Shown in pieces: positions 12,451-24,204 of a stretch of DNA of 64,000 bases. The stretch spans positions 319,124,018 through 319,188,017 of the forward strand of contig OX352772.1 of NCBI GenBank assembly GCA_947095535.1, written 5' to 3'. The position numbers and the translations under genes were made by a program. How positions within the stretch are numbered: position 1 is the stretch's first letter; every line of letters starts with the position of its first letter. The notes under the pieces are model-generated. The model worked only from the letters and a program-made list of their open reading frames with translations, ran no database searches and was not told the DNA's origin. The DNA is from Poecilobothrus nobilitatus (taxonomy: Eukaryota > Arthropoda > Insecta > Diptera > Dolichopodidae).

Positions 12451-13930
12451 CAATATATACATATATATTTTTTTTATCTTTTTAAAATTTATTGAAAATA
12501 ATTTAATTAAATTGGATTAAGTTTGATTGATCTTCTATTAATTAATTAATTTAAATTTTTTAAATTTCAGTTGTAAAACAACATATAACACAACAGTCTG
12601 ACAGACATATGATTATATTTTATTAAGTTTGAAAATAAAAAAAAAAAAAAAAAAAAAACAAAATTTCCTTTATTTGTGTTCTTTTAATTTCTTAACAATT
12701 CAATAAAAAGAATTACCGTTAGTGGTGCCAACATTAAAGAAAAATAGAAACACAATTTTAACGAAATGATAAACTTTTTTCTTTACTCTGTTTATTATTA
12801 TTATATTATTATTTTTTACATTATTTTTGTTTCTTTTCTATCTTAATAATAAACAAAATTATATCTTTTTTGTATATACAATTATAAAGTTTTTTTTTTT
12901 TTTTATTTTGTTCTCTTTTATTTTACTGTTATTCTTCTTTGGTGTTCTGGTTCATCCTTACCCTTTTTTTTTTGCTGTTTTACGTTTTCTTTTATATTCT
13001 ATCTTTCAATCAAATTACTTTTTTTTTTTTTTTATTTTTGTTTAATTTCAGAAGGAAACTTTTCAAGAAAAGAAATCAAATGAAGGAAACAGAATATAAA
13101 AAAAAAACAAAGAAACCAAAAAATAAAAAAAATAAAAAAATAACGAAACCACCCACCGCCATTTTGAAATCTTTAATGGTAAAAAACTTAATTTTAAAGT
13201 TGAAGATAGCATGAATATATTTTATAATATCCGGTTGTGAAGTATCAAATTTGCAAGAAAATTAAAAAACTCTTCTTCTGATGCCAGTAATAATAAAAAT
13301 AATAACAGTATGAAGTCAATTACAGTAAAGTTACAGTAAAGTTTCCTAGAAAAAAAAAAAAATAGAAAAAAAAACACAAGAAGAAGTTTAGTTGTAGTAA
13401 GAAATTTTATATTTATACTTTGTTTAAATAATATAACACTTTGTTTTAATTTTAGTTAAATAATTTTAATTATATATTATATATAATGCATGTGTAAATA
13501 ATAAAACATATAAAGAATTTATTTTCATAATATGGGAGTATAAATTTCTTTTTAAAAAATTGTTTGTTTATTATAATAATTTATAATTTCTGATTTCAGT
13601 TTGGATAAAGAGTATTGGAATTGAAGTTGTATGCATATTGGATTTGTAGATGCTTATAGATAATACAAAATGATCCCTTTTACTGCTTTTAAACAAAAAA
13701 AAAACTAAACAATGGAAACCAATTTTATGAAATTAGTTAAATTAAATTAAATGTATGTTTTTGTAATGTATGTCTTTGGTTTTGTTTTTAGTAAAGTTTA
13801 ATTAAAATATTAAATTAAAGAAACTTTAGACGCATTATTAATGCATATGTACATAAGATCTAGATATTAATTTTTATTTTCGGAACTCTACTAATAAAAA
13901 ATTATCTAACAGAAACAGAGCGGTAAAAGT
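12451..13930. other. Homopolymer-rich AT DNA, no gene called
   Basis: Long A/T runs (12639-12658, 12891-12904, 13018-13033) dominate, and the Phe-rich or Lys-rich open frames derive from them. One pyrimidine-rich tract ending in TTTCAG at 13046-13051 looks like a splice acceptor and is followed by a Lys-rich open stretch to about 13210. It is too low in complexity to be called an exon. Confidence 0.5.
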
Positions 13931-14114
13931 TTAGGAATACAGGGTGTGCCAACTTAGACTGACTGATTTGAAATTATGATAAATCTTTCAGTTTTAAAGT
14001 TTTTTATTTTATTTTTTTTAAGTATAGATTATTAAGTATAAATATTTAATACTTAAGAAACTTAAGAAAGTATAAATTTATGCTTAAGAAAATATAAATT
14101 ATTAAAATTTTTTT

Positions 14115-14253
14115 AGCTAAGTCTGAAAAATGACATCCTTCAAATGTCTTCCATTTTTCTGTTAGCATTTAATGGCTCTTTCTAAGACATTTTGCATTAG
14201 GTTGCGCAATTTCTGTGCAAATATTCTGCTTTAGTTCCTGAATACGTTCCTGT
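14115..14253 (-). pseudogene. Tc1-type transposase C-terminal fragment, inverted
   Basis: Minus-strand translation gives a frame with FAQKLRNLMQNVLERAIKC and GRHLKDVIF, interrupted by stops. This resembles the C-terminal end of the Tc1/Tc3-like transposases of insects that carry a WPPRSPDL...FFLWG block. The part that should precede it lies on the opposite strand at 14323-14436, so the gene has been rearranged by inversion. The C-terminus reads away from the WPPRSPD block. No intact catalytic domain remains. Confidence 0.65.
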
Positions 14254-14256
14254 TAG

Positions 14257-14436
14257 TGAGAAAATGGCGATTCTGCGAGAACTTTTTGATGACCGATGAT
14301 TTTAAAAAATGCTGATTTTACGTGGCCACCACGTTCCCCAGATTTCACGGCACCTGTGTGGCCGTTTTTTTTGTGGGGTTCACGGTATGAGCTTCTGGAA
14401 CCATATGTCACAATTATTGAGAAATATCGGATTTAA
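14257..14436 (+). pseudogene. Tc1-type transposase central fragment
   Basis: From 14323 the frame reads WPPRSPDFTAPVWPFFLWG and continues to a TAA at 14434-14436. The WPPRSPDLTP.DFFLWG block of insect Tc1/Tc3-like transposases holds the last catalytic acidic residue. Here that stretch carries two extra residues (APVWP) and the acidic residue is lost. Upstream, 14257-14322 keeps weak similarity (VRELFDDR-like) broken by stops and a frameshift. An ACAGGGTGT motif at 13939-13947, resembling a terminal repeat, lies just upstream of the two fragments and may be the original end. Confidence 0.7.
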
Positions 14437-14504
14437 AAATGTTCTAACATAATCCGATATACCGCTCCAGAGACGAATTCTGGATGCTCAATTTCATTTT
14501 TGAA

Positions 14505-15335
14505 AAAATATGAACGGATAACTCATAAAAATATCCTTATTGGTTTTACCCAGTTTGTGCGTTTGACTGTTCACAAAATTTCTACAGAAATTTAAGTGGA
14601 ACAATTAATGTGGATCGATAACTGATAAAAATATCCTTATTGATTTTACCCAGTCTTTTCGTCAGTCTTTTTACAAAATTTCTAAGTGGAACAATGAAAT
14701 TTTAACTTCATTTCACTTCAGTACACTTTAAAATTGGAAAAAGCCTTATTTTCAATTTTGTGTATTTCATGATTTGCTTCAATTTTTTTCAATGAAAACG
14801 CCAAACAACGGGACATTTTTTTAGTTTTCTAAATCAATATCAAAGTTAAACAATTTTTTTGTATTCAAATTTACGTATTAAACGTATCAAATTTATTAAC
14901 GTATTAAATCTAAAAATAAAATTTTGCAATATTTTGCATCCTTTATATTATCTACGGTACATTTTCAGACAGAATTTTGAAATAAAGATTTTTTAGAACT
15001 AAAATATTTGAAAACTAGCATAAGGTACCTTAGAAAATTTCAGTTGAAGAGATATTAGGAGTCAAAAATTGTATTTTTAGACACCTGTAATTTGGATAAA
15101 ACACAGAATTTATAGTTTCAATATTATATATTTTTACATGTTTTACCTAACAAATTTTCTTAATTAAATAGAGTTTCCTTAAAAATGAAGAAAGTGTTTC
15201 ATGATTTTTCAGAATTTTAAAGAAAATTAATAATTTTTGTTGCAAGTCACAATTCTAAACTTAAATTTTATTGTCTCTTGATAAATGTCTGCCTTTTGGT
15301 TTTAAATACCACCTTGTTTCTTTTACATATTACCT
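14505..15335 (-). mobile_element. Diverged copy of the mini-me-like family
   Basis: It aligns in order with copy A: a decayed TTTACCCAGT..GT.CGTTTG stretch in place of the GTCC array, then ACACCTGTAATTTGG and TTTTTACATGTTTTACC, and finally the 5' motif (TTGTTGCAAGTCACAATTCTAAAC and GGTTTTAAATACCACCTTG). A 42-bp segment (14515-14556) is repeated about 100 bp further on (14615-14656), a local tandem duplication not seen in the other copies. The divergence suggests an older insertion. Confidence 0.6.
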
Positions 15336-15748
15336 ATTTACTTCTGTCTTCACTTTAATTATAATGAAATTATTCATATCTGATTGTTACCATTTACAAC
15401 ATTAATTTAAAATTGCAAAATGAATTGATTTTTTAACGGTTAATGTCCAACATTATTGTAAATTAAAATTATACTATTGGGATGAGTAAATGGATTTTTA
15501 AATGGTAATTTACAAGGATCTTTTATATTAAATTAATTATAACTTATTTAAATTGGTTAAAGTTAAAAGGGATATTGTATATGTATGTATGTATAAATAA
15601 AATATTTATTTTTGTCCTCAATATGTTCATTGTTCAGAAATTTATTTGTTAAATTTTAAATATATATAATAAAAATTATGAGAAAAAAATTTTAAACCAT
15701 AAGAGATTATAATTTTCTTTTTTAAAATTACCATTTAAATGAATAAAA

Positions 15749-16553
15749 ACAAAGTAGAATGTAAACCAAAGGTTTTTGAAAGCGCACATTTCGAAAAGAC
15801 AATACAAACTGTTTAGAATTGTGATTTGCACAAAAATTTGAAAATTTAAGAAATAAAATTTATAAAAATTTTTTGTAAGAAGAAAATATGTGAAAATAGG
15901 ACTTTTCTGGAATTTTGAGGGGCTGTAAGTCGGGAACCCTACATAACTAAGAAGAACCGTTTACACACGTAAAAATATATTACTGGAGCTTTAATTTTTA
16001 TGTCTTGCGGAAGAAAAATTTGTACAGGTGCCTAAAAATAGCAAATTTTGAATTTTTCAGCCCTAATAGCTCTTAAACAGGGGATGGTCCAAAAAAAGCA
16101 AACTGAGCAAACTTATACTAATTCTAAAAGTTCTTTCTGCTCTCAAAATTTCAAGTCCCTATTTAAAAGCGTTCAGGAGTTATGAAGGTAGAAAAATCAT
16201 GCAAAATTTGGTTTTCACGTAACGGTAAATTTAAATACTAAATTTAAAAAAATTGTATAATTTTGATATTAATTTAAAAAGTTAAAAAAAATACCTGTCG
16301 AATGACGTTTTCAGATTGAAAAAAATCTTAAATAGGGCTTTTTCAAAGTTTGAGAGGCTGTAGCTTCGTAATGGATGGGGCTACATGAAAAAGTTGTTCC
16401 ACAAAATTAATTTTTTTATGAGACCTACCCATGGTTTTTTTCTCTATCTATAACGGTGTAGAAGTTTTTTAAACAGACAGACGGACGGACGGACGGACAG
16501 AATGAAACTAATAAGCACACATTTTCAAAATTTTTTGGAAATGTGCTAAAAAT
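15749..16553 (+). mobile_element. Mini-me-like element, single-module copy D
   Basis: It starts AAAGTAGAATGTAAACCAAA, with a subterminal GCGCACATTTCGAAAAG. It has a single internal module with TAACGGTAAATTTAAATACT, a GGAC array at about 16480-16497, and a terminal hairpin CACATTTTCAAAATTTTTTGG-AAATGTG followed by CTAAAA. At ~805 bp it is about 500 bp shorter than copies A and B, exactly one module, so module number varies between copies. Confidence 0.75.
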
Positions 16554-16607
16554 TGAATTGAAAACAACGAAATTTAAAACAAATTGGTATTTAATTCGGA
16601 AGCATTT

Positions 16608-17115
16608 GTAGCGCTCGTATTTGAAAATCTTGTTTTATCAAAATATTTTTTTTTAATTCTCGGTTTTTTACATATCTCGGTGAACCTCTTTTCTTTTTTC
16701 AGAAATAATTATATAGAAAAAATAAATAATTGCAATTTTGGGCCCGAAAAAGAGAGATTTTATAGTTGAATTCCAAATCATGATTTTACGCTTTATATTG
16801 AAATTTCTATGTATGTATGTAAGATTTTGAATTTGGAGGAATTTTAGAGTTGTATTTAAAATCAGAGTTTCAAAAATTAGTTTAGAGGAGACCGTATATT
16901 CCCCTCTATTTTAATGATTTTTATGTTGAAATATGTATAAAAAAATATAATTAGGAGGGATTTTAGAGTTTGAATTTGTGACCTCCGATATCCATATCTT
17001 CTTTTTAAAAAATGTGCTAAGAATAAAGAAAAAAAAAAAACAAAAACGATATTTTGCAAAACGAAATTTTGATAAAACGAGATTTTGAGAAACGACCATT
17101 CGTATCCAACCCATT
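16608..17115. mobile_element. Foldback-like element with minisatellite ends
   Basis: The left end (16612-16655: CTCGTATTTGAAAATCTTG, then TTTTATCAAAATA) is an inverted match to the right end. Read on the minus strand, the right end gives GGGTTGGATACGAA, then 15-16-bp repeats of the type AAAATCTCGTTTTATC. The middle (16815-16990) has two GGAGGGATTTTAGAG-type blocks that recur at 58905-59060. Ends built of short tandem repeats resemble Foldback/Galileo-type elements, but that comparison is structural only. No coding capacity. Confidence 0.5.
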
Positions 17116-17119
17116 TAAT

Positions 17120-18130
17120 TCCCTATATTTTAGATTTTTAAACTGACTAATATCATACAAACTTTTATATATATATTTTTCTAATTGATATTATCAATAC
17201 TTAAATGAACATTTAATAGTTTCTTTATTAATAGAAATCCATTTATCAAGGTAAAAAAAAAAAATCAGTTCTTAAAAAATAAAAATATTGAAAATCATTA
17301 TTTTTTATATTTCATTTCTGCACACTCATTTTTACATTACACATTACAACATTATCATGTTTAAATATTAGTATGTATGAGTATGAATAAGCATAATTTT
17401 CTTTTAATAATATATAAATTTAATGTCATTATAGCCATAATATACAAATTATTTTCACATAATGGCGTATATTATTAAAAAAAAAAAAAAACTTTAATAT
17501 ACATACATAATATGTATTTTTAAAAGTATCATTATATGCAATATAAGCCTAAAAAAAAATACATACATAACTGTTCTGTACCCATAAATGTTTTGCCTTA
17601 AACGCAAAAAAAAAAAAAATGAAAAAAAAAAAAAAACGTAAACAAATTCATATGGGATACATTTTCTCAGACATATTATTCCACTTAAAATATAGCAGTT
17701 TATGTTTATAAGCATTTACTTAATGTCAAAATAATTTTCTTATCTGTAAGTACGACGTGTAACTTTTCTTGTATATGCGGTTGAATAACAACTTTTTTGC
17801 TTTTGTTTTTAGAACTTCCTTATGCCTAATTTTTTCCATGAATTTAATTCTCATATAGTGCTAAATAGTTGTTAAGCAGCTAAAATAATATTATCAAAAA
17901 TGACAACAATAAGATGTAAATGATATTTTTCATAGGATATAATAAATGGAATGTTAGAAGAAACAATTATAGGTAATAGTAATTAGTTTTTATAATCAGT
18001 TGACTAAATAAATGATATTGTAATTATAATAGAAATATCCGGTGTTCTCCCTAAACGCTTTAGTTTAACACATTTTCTTTTATTTACTTTTGTGAAAATA
18101 CAAAATACATTGGAATCATGATTTATTGTC
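17120..18130. other. AT-rich stretch without recognisable gene
   Basis: Long A runs lie at 17478-17491 and 17608-17633. The open frames are low-complexity. No tRNA-like or terminal-repeat structure was seen. Confidence 0.55.
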
Positions 18131-18135
18131 CATGC

Positions 18136-18985
18136 AGTGTATGGGATAAGGCTGATATCCTAAAATTAAAATCCCAAAAAATCCCAAAATAAAAAATGCC
18201 AAACAAAAAATCCAAATATACAAAATTCCAAAAAAAATTACCAAGTGTACAAAATTTCTTCCGCTAAACAAATTACTGAAACCCTGATTTTGTAAGCAAG
18301 TGTAAAATCGCTCCTAATCAATTTTGTTATATAAAATTGTCGGGAACAAAGCATTTAAAATAGTGTAGGCTATCGTCTACAAACACCCCGCTGAACAAAT
18401 AATTAAACCCTGATTTTCTAAGCAACTGTAAAAAACCCTACTGTTTCAGATTCTCCCATATTATATACTTATATATTCTGGAAAAGGCACATAAATCTAA
18501 TTTTGTTACCAACTCTAAAATCCATCCTAATCCTTTTTGATATAATACAAAATAGTAAAGCATTTAAAAAAGAATGAGGTCAAATGCTCACAAAATCTAC
18601 ACAAAACAAATTATGGAAACCCAGATCTTGTAAGCAACTCTAAAATGCCACCTGATAAGTTTTATAAGATTCATACTTGAACAATAAAGTATTTATAAAG
18701 TAGTATACATGCCAATTCAGAGGATGTATTTTATAGTAGGTTACTAAGTGTCTATATCAAAATATAATTCAAGGTATAATAAATATATCAAAAATATGTA
18801 AACATAGTAATAATTTGTAGTGTTCTTGATTAGATTATTTATAATTTTTAAAAGAATAAAACGACATTATTTTGCTATTTGGGATTTTGTAAGAGTATGA
18901 TTTTTTTTTTGAATTTTGTAACTTGGAGTTTTAAAATTTTGGGATCTTTTTTTGGAATTTTCTTCTCCCGTATTGTATATTGTAC
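18136..18985. mobile_element. Long-TIR element with internal tandem units
   Basis: The left ~125 bp starts GTATGGGATAAGG and continues with short AAAATCCCAAA and ACAAAATTCCAAAA motifs. It is mirrored at the right: the minus strand from 18979 reads ATACGGGAGAAG, then AAAATTCC and ATCCCAAAATTTTAAAACTCC. Between the ends are three related units starting near 18261, 18388 and 18598. Each has a C-x-ACAAAT...CCTGATTTTxTAAGCAA core, then a TCTAAAAT.C.TCCTAAT block. The middle unit carries about 80 bp extra. The same TGATTTT...CTCTAAAAT block recurs near 20770-20910 and 58830-58870. No transposase is present, so if mobile it is non-autonomous. Confidence 0.5.
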
Positions 18986-18989
18986 ATTC

Positions 18990-20600
18990 ATTAATAACAA
19001 TCATAAGAATGCTAAGAGATTAGCTGAACAAAAATATATATAAAATCAAATCTGGAACACATTTGTAAAATTTACCGGTGAAAATAAAAGGACAGCGCTT
19101 AAAAAATAACACTATATTACAAATGGAAAAAACGAAATTGTATTTGTAAATGTTTTAGTAGAATATTAACTAAAACAATTTAGATACATATATAATTTAA
19201 AAATAAAAAACAAGCAAAGAGCAAAAAAAAAAAAAAACAAAAAAAAAACAGTGAAAATATGATGGCTACAATCCATGTTTTTTTGTTTATGCATGTGTAA
19301 ATGAATGACAATGATAATAATATAAAAAAAAACAAATTCACTCACATTTTTTTCTTTTTTTTTTTTATTCCCAAATAAGTAGTTTGTTGAAAATCCATAA
19401 AAGTTTATTAAAGCTTCGTGCCTCTCGACTGATAACGATTAGGAAATTATTATTTTAACGGAAAATTATGCAACCAGAATATTTTTCTTTAAAAAAAAAA
19501 AACAAAAAAAAAAAATTCTCTTTGTTTTGTTTCCTTTTTTTTTTAGTGTTTTGTTCCTTTGTTTTTTTTTTCATTTCTGTTTTTTCGTCTTTGTTCTTAT
19601 TTTTTTCGTATACATATGGGAGGAATAAAGAAATTTTATATTTTTTTTGTTCTTGTTATTATTTCAGTTTTAATTTTCTGTCTCTTTTTATCTCTGTATT
19701 TGTCTTTTTTGATTTAGCCTGTTTTAATCAGATATACATACATATACATATGTATATATGAAAAGTTTTCATATGTTTATAAGATATCACGTTATAGTTA
19801 TTCTGCTTTGGTGTTTATTGCGATAATGATGTTGATGAAAATAATGATGTTGATGAAGATAATGATGAGATGATGATGATGATGACAATGAACAATGAAA
19901 ATGACAATGACGATTACGATGAAGATTTATTTATTTTGATGTGTGTTGATTATGACATGAAACAGATATGATCAAAGAATTTTTTTAATATGAGTATTTT
20001 AAACTCAATAAAATATAGGTAACAGCATTTTATTTTATTTTTTAATGGAATTACTTTTTAATTAAAGATTACTCTTAAAAGCTTTTAAAAATTTACAATG
20101 AATGAAAGAAGAAAAAAGTGTAAATTATAATTTCTTGATGTTAAATCAATTTAATATTTTGTTTTCCTTTTTTAAAATTTTATCACAATTATTTCTAAAT
20201 TGCAAAAATATAATGATTGAAAAGTCTAGCCGTTTTCTTTTAATTATCTGGTCTATGAGATCATATCTTTTCATAATAAAATATTTTATACTGTTGGATT
20301 ATATTTTTGGAAATTGGCTAAATACACATTTTGGTATTTTTTTTTATTAGTTGTTATCAATTTAATTCTATTTGGTCTAAGAAATAAAACTCAGATTTAT
20401 AAATTGTTACAATTCAATGCATAAAAATTGTCTTGTAAAACAAATGGATTATAGGTACCTCTATATTGTATTAAAAGTAATTTTAGGCTTTTCCGGGAAT
20501 TCCAAATAACACAAAAAAAAACTTAAAATAATTGGAATAATTTGATGTTTCATATTTAATCTGTTTATAGTATTTTTGCGGAGAAAAATCAAATAGAAGC
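18990..20600. other. Homopolymer-rich DNA with a GAT-rich patch
   Basis: T and A runs dominate 19220-19660. At 19822-19925 a GAT/GAA/AAT-rich patch encodes an acidic run (Asp/Asn/Glu) in one frame, but that frame opens just after a stop, spans under 60 codons and has no other coding signal. It is best treated as simple sequence. No recognisable gene. Confidence 0.55.
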
Positions 20601-20604
20601 TGTT

Positions 20605-21125
20605 AAGGTGAGTTGGTTACGAAATCTCGCATTTCAAAATCTCCCATTTAAAAATCTCGCGTATGAAAATTTCGTGTCTCAAAATAACGTGTTACAAAAT
20701 CTCGCTTTTTAAAATCAAATATTTTTTTCATTAATTAAATAGGTTGGATGGGTATGAAAATCCAAAAATTAAAATATATACAAAAAAATTGGACAAAAAA
20801 AAAAAAATCTCAAATTTCACTCTAAAACCCATAATAATTCAAAATCTCCCACATAATATAAATATTCTGGAAAAAGCGAATACACTGGTTTTGAATAAAA
20901 CTCTAAAATTATTCCCCTTCTACAGCTCTTTTTTGAACATAGAAATTCGATATTTTTTTTCGACATTTTATTTTTGAACTTTTTTGCCTATTCGACTTTT
21001 TTTATATATAGTTTTTTTTTTCAAGAAAAAGACTGGCTTCTAATAATTCTTGTATTTTTTTCATTTTGTACTTTTTTGCGAGATTTTTTTAAAGATATCG
21101 CAAAAACGTCAGATTTCGATACGCT
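20605..21125. mobile_element. Foldback-like element, second copy
   Basis: The left end (GGTTACGAAATCTCGC, then a 15-bp tandem array) is answered at the right, where the minus strand from 21122 reads CGTATCGAAATCTGACG, then GCGATATC and AAAATCTCGC. A GGTTGGATGGGTATGAAAATCC block at 20742-20763 matches the GGGTTGGATACGAA block of the 16608 element. The middle (20800-20930) has the CTCTAAAAT and TATTCTGGAAAAAG blocks found at 18136 and 58750. Terminal symmetry is imperfect and the limits are approximate. Confidence 0.45.
20622..20711 (+). repeat. 15-bp minisatellite, six units
   Basis: Six consecutive 15-base units start at 20622, 20637, 20652, 20667, 20682 and 20697, with consensus AAATCTCGCRTTTCA. 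All keep exact 15-base phasing despite substitutions; the fifth unit is the most diverged. The same unit, stretched to 15-16 bp and inverted, forms the right end of the 16608 element. Confidence 0.85.
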
Positions 21126-21483
21126 TCCGTTAAGTTAAGTTAAGTTACTTGTATACGTACGAGAAAATATTTCTTTAAGTTAGTATTTGCAAAATCAAAA
21201 TTACATTAAAATTCTACAAAGCTGAAAACCAATTAAATAAGTTTTTATTTCTATTGTGTATTAAAATTTAATAACATTTGTATTGAAATAAAAATAAATT
21301 TTTTTTTCTTTACCAATTAAATGGCACGTCACAATTTTTATTTTAAAATCATTAACTAAATTTCATATGTGAAATGCATTTTTGTATTTTTTTTTTTTTG
21401 GAATAGAAAATCAATAGAATTAGAAAATTTTTTGGAACACTAATCTTAAATTAACAAACAAAACAATGCAGATATGTAAAACC

Positions 21484-22470
21484 ATAAAGATTTTCAAAAA
21501 TGTGCACATTTTCTAAAAGACAATAAAAACAGTTAATTATTAGACCATATTTTTGCACCCAATTTGGAATTTAATTTTTTAGTATAATAAATTTATAGAT
21601 TTATTTTTTTGTATAAGAAAAGATTTTGAAAAATTTTAGTGAAAGCTGTTCACAATAGATATGTAAAAATATTTTTTGGGAATTAATTTAAAAAAAATTT
21701 TACAGATTAGCTAGTCTAAAAATTGTAAATTTTCAATTTTTAATCCCTATTCATCCGAAGTAGAGCTACAAAAAAAAATTCTGAATTAACTTATTTTAGT
21801 TTTGAACGTTCAAGAAACTGTCTAAAAGCGTTCTGGACAAATGAAGTAAGCAAAATCATCATGTAAAGTTTTTTGTTTTCATATAACGGTAAATTTAAAA
21901 ATGTAAAAAATTATGATTTGATTTATAATAGTAATAAACACAATTATGACAATCGACGAAAAATTCGCGAGCTAAAAATTAAAATTAAAAATTAAATATA
22001 TGCTTTTGTAATACTTTGATCCTTATGTATTTATAAAATCAACAATCAATGTTCAACCAAAAATTCGTCGCCGTTGATATTAAGATATTTTTTATTTTTT
22101 TTTTCTGATGGTCGGATCATTTTGACATTTATCTCCTCTAAGCAACAAAAATAAAAAATGTTGTTTATTTTGAATCAACAAATATAATTTTATTATGCAA
22201 GTTACATTTTAAACTTTATTAAGCAAAAATAGTTTGACGAAGGTCATTTGACTGATGGTCAATGGTAGATGGTAGTTATTATGTTTATTACTTAAAGCTT
22301 AAAAAAATGTCCTATATTGTTTGAAGTTCTCAGATTGAAAAGATATTAACCAGAATCTGAGGCGTTGTATTAGAAACTTTGAGGCGTTGTAGTTCTGTAC
22401 TGGGTGGGACTACATAACAAAGACGAACGGACAAAGACAAAATAATAAAAAACATTTTCAATATTGATAT
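21484..22470 (+). mobile_element. Old diverged mini-me-like copy with insertion
   Basis: It keeps the family order: AAAAATGTGCACATTTTC near the start, TCAATTTTTAATCCCTA, TCTAAAAGCGTTCTGGA, CATATAACGGTAAATTTAAA at 21886, then GAGGCGTTGTAGTTC and GGGACTACATAACAAAGACG at the end. Between 21950 and 22290 is sequence absent from the clean copies. Part of it (22040-22150) is related, inverted, to 56690-56780. The GGAC array is reduced to a few ACGGAC-like bases. Confidence 0.6.
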
Positions 22471-22479
22471 AAAAAATTA

Positions 22480-22990
22480 AGAGAAATTTTTATTGAAAAC
22501 AAAATAAAAATTTCTTTTTTTTTTGTTTTTTAAAACTTATTTCAAATAGAAATTCAATATACTTTTTAATTAAGTTATTTGTTTAAAGAGAATTGATAAT
22601 TATTTAATGATTGCTATATAACATTGCTTAGAATAAATTTTATAATTATTTAACTTCAAAAATTTATAAAAAGATATTATTTTCTTACATTTTTTTCTTT
22701 AAATCATCTATTGCTAATACGAATATAGTTACAAATTTAAGAAATCTAATTAGGACACAAGATATTAGAGTTCTTAAATTTCTCTAATTAATATTTCTTT
22801 TTATTTTCTATTAATATGAATAGATATATATATAATCATTTTATTTAAACATACACATATATATATATAAAAAAAAATTTTTTAAATTGATAAAATATGA
22901 AAGAATTTTTTGAAGAATTTCAAATATTTAAAATTTTCCAAATAAAAAGTATCTTATAAATATAGCTATTTTAATAAAAGATTTAAAAAA
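22480..22990. other. AT-rich DNA, nothing recognised
   Basis: Plain A/T-rich sequence with TATATA runs around 22825-22870 separates two copies of the mini-me-like family in the same orientation. Confidence 0.6.
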
Positions 22991-22992
22991 AT

Positions 22993-24201
22993 AAGGTAGA
23001 ATGTAAACCAACGGTTTTTAAAAGAGCACATTTCCAAAAGGCAATACAAACTGTTTAGAATTGTGACTTGCACAAAAATTTTAAAATTTCATGTAATAAG
23101 AAAAAATGTGAAATTAGGACTTTTCTGGTATTTTGAGAGGCTGTAGGTTCGGAACTCTATATAACTAAGAAAACCGTTAACACATGTAAAAATATATTAT
23201 TGGAGTTTTAATTCTTATGTCCAAAGAAAAATTTGTACAGCTGCTTAAGTTACAGGTACCTTAAAATAGCAAATTTTGAATTTTTGAGTGCTAATAGCTC
23301 GTAAACAGGGGGTGGTATAAAAAATTTTTCTGAGCAAACTTATACTAATTCTAAAAGTTCTTTTTTGTCTCAAAAATTTCAGGTTCCTATGTCAAAGCGT
23401 GCCGGAGTTATGAAAAAAGAAATATCATGATAAATTTGGTTTTAACATAACGGTAAATTTAAATAGTAAATTACAAAATATTGCATAATTTTGATATTGT
23501 TTTATAGAGGTAAGAGAATTTCCGGTCTTCTATGTTCTTAGATTGTAAAACTACTACGCAGAGCCTGAGATATATATATCTGAAAATAGGGCTTTTTTGC
23601 AATTTTTGGGGGCTGTAACTTTGGAACGCTATACAAACAAAAAGAAACCATTAATTTTTTTATCTCGCCGAAGAAAATTTGTGTACAGGTACCTAAGTTA
23701 CAGGTGTTTAAAAATAGAAAATTTTCAATTTTTGATAGCTCATAAACAGGGGGTGTTCTAAAAGTTCTTTCTTGCTATCTAAAAGCCCCTATCTAAAAGC
23801 GTGCCGGTTTTTTAAAGCGTTATGGTTTTCAAATAACGGTAAATTCTAAATTTAAAAATTATATATAATTTTGATATTGATTTATGAAGGTAAAAAAAAT
23901 CTTGTCGAATGGCGTTTTCAGATTGAAAAATGTTAAAGATTGAAAAAGCGGAACATAAAATGTACGCGTTTAAAAATAGGGCTTTTTCAAAGTTTGAGGG
24001 GCTGTAGTTCCCTAATGGATGGGGCTACATGAAAAAGTTATTCCACAAAATAAATTTTTTTATGAGACCTACCCATGGTTAAAATTTTTTTCCTCTATCT
24101 TTAACGGCGTAGAAGTTTTATAAACAGACGGACAGACGGACGGACAGAATGAAACTAATAGGCACATTTTTTCAAATTTTTTTTTGGAAATGTGCTAAAA
24201 A
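22993..24201 (+). mobile_element. Mini-me-like element, copy C
   Basis: It starts AAGGTAGAATGTAAACCAAC, with a subterminal GCACATTTCCAAAAGG. It has two modules, each with a TAACGGTAAATTTAAAT-type block (23450 and 23836), then GAGGGGCTGTAGTTCC, a short GGAC/GACA array at 24124-24145, and a terminal hairpin (GCACATTT / AAATGTGC) running into TAAAAAAAGG. Small deletions in the second module make it about 100 bp shorter than copies A and B. No coding capacity. Confidence 0.75.
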
Positions 24202-24204
24202 AAG

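Noticed and set aside
19822..19925. Acidic coding exon (Asp/Asn/Glu run)
   Set aside because: It is a GAT/GAA-rich simple sequence with an open frame under 60 codons and no splice signals or similarity.
21130..21147. AGTTA-type pentamer repeat as telomere-like sequence
   Set aside because: Only about four units, not TTAGG, and flies of this kind lack telomerase-type repeats. It is a chance short tandem.
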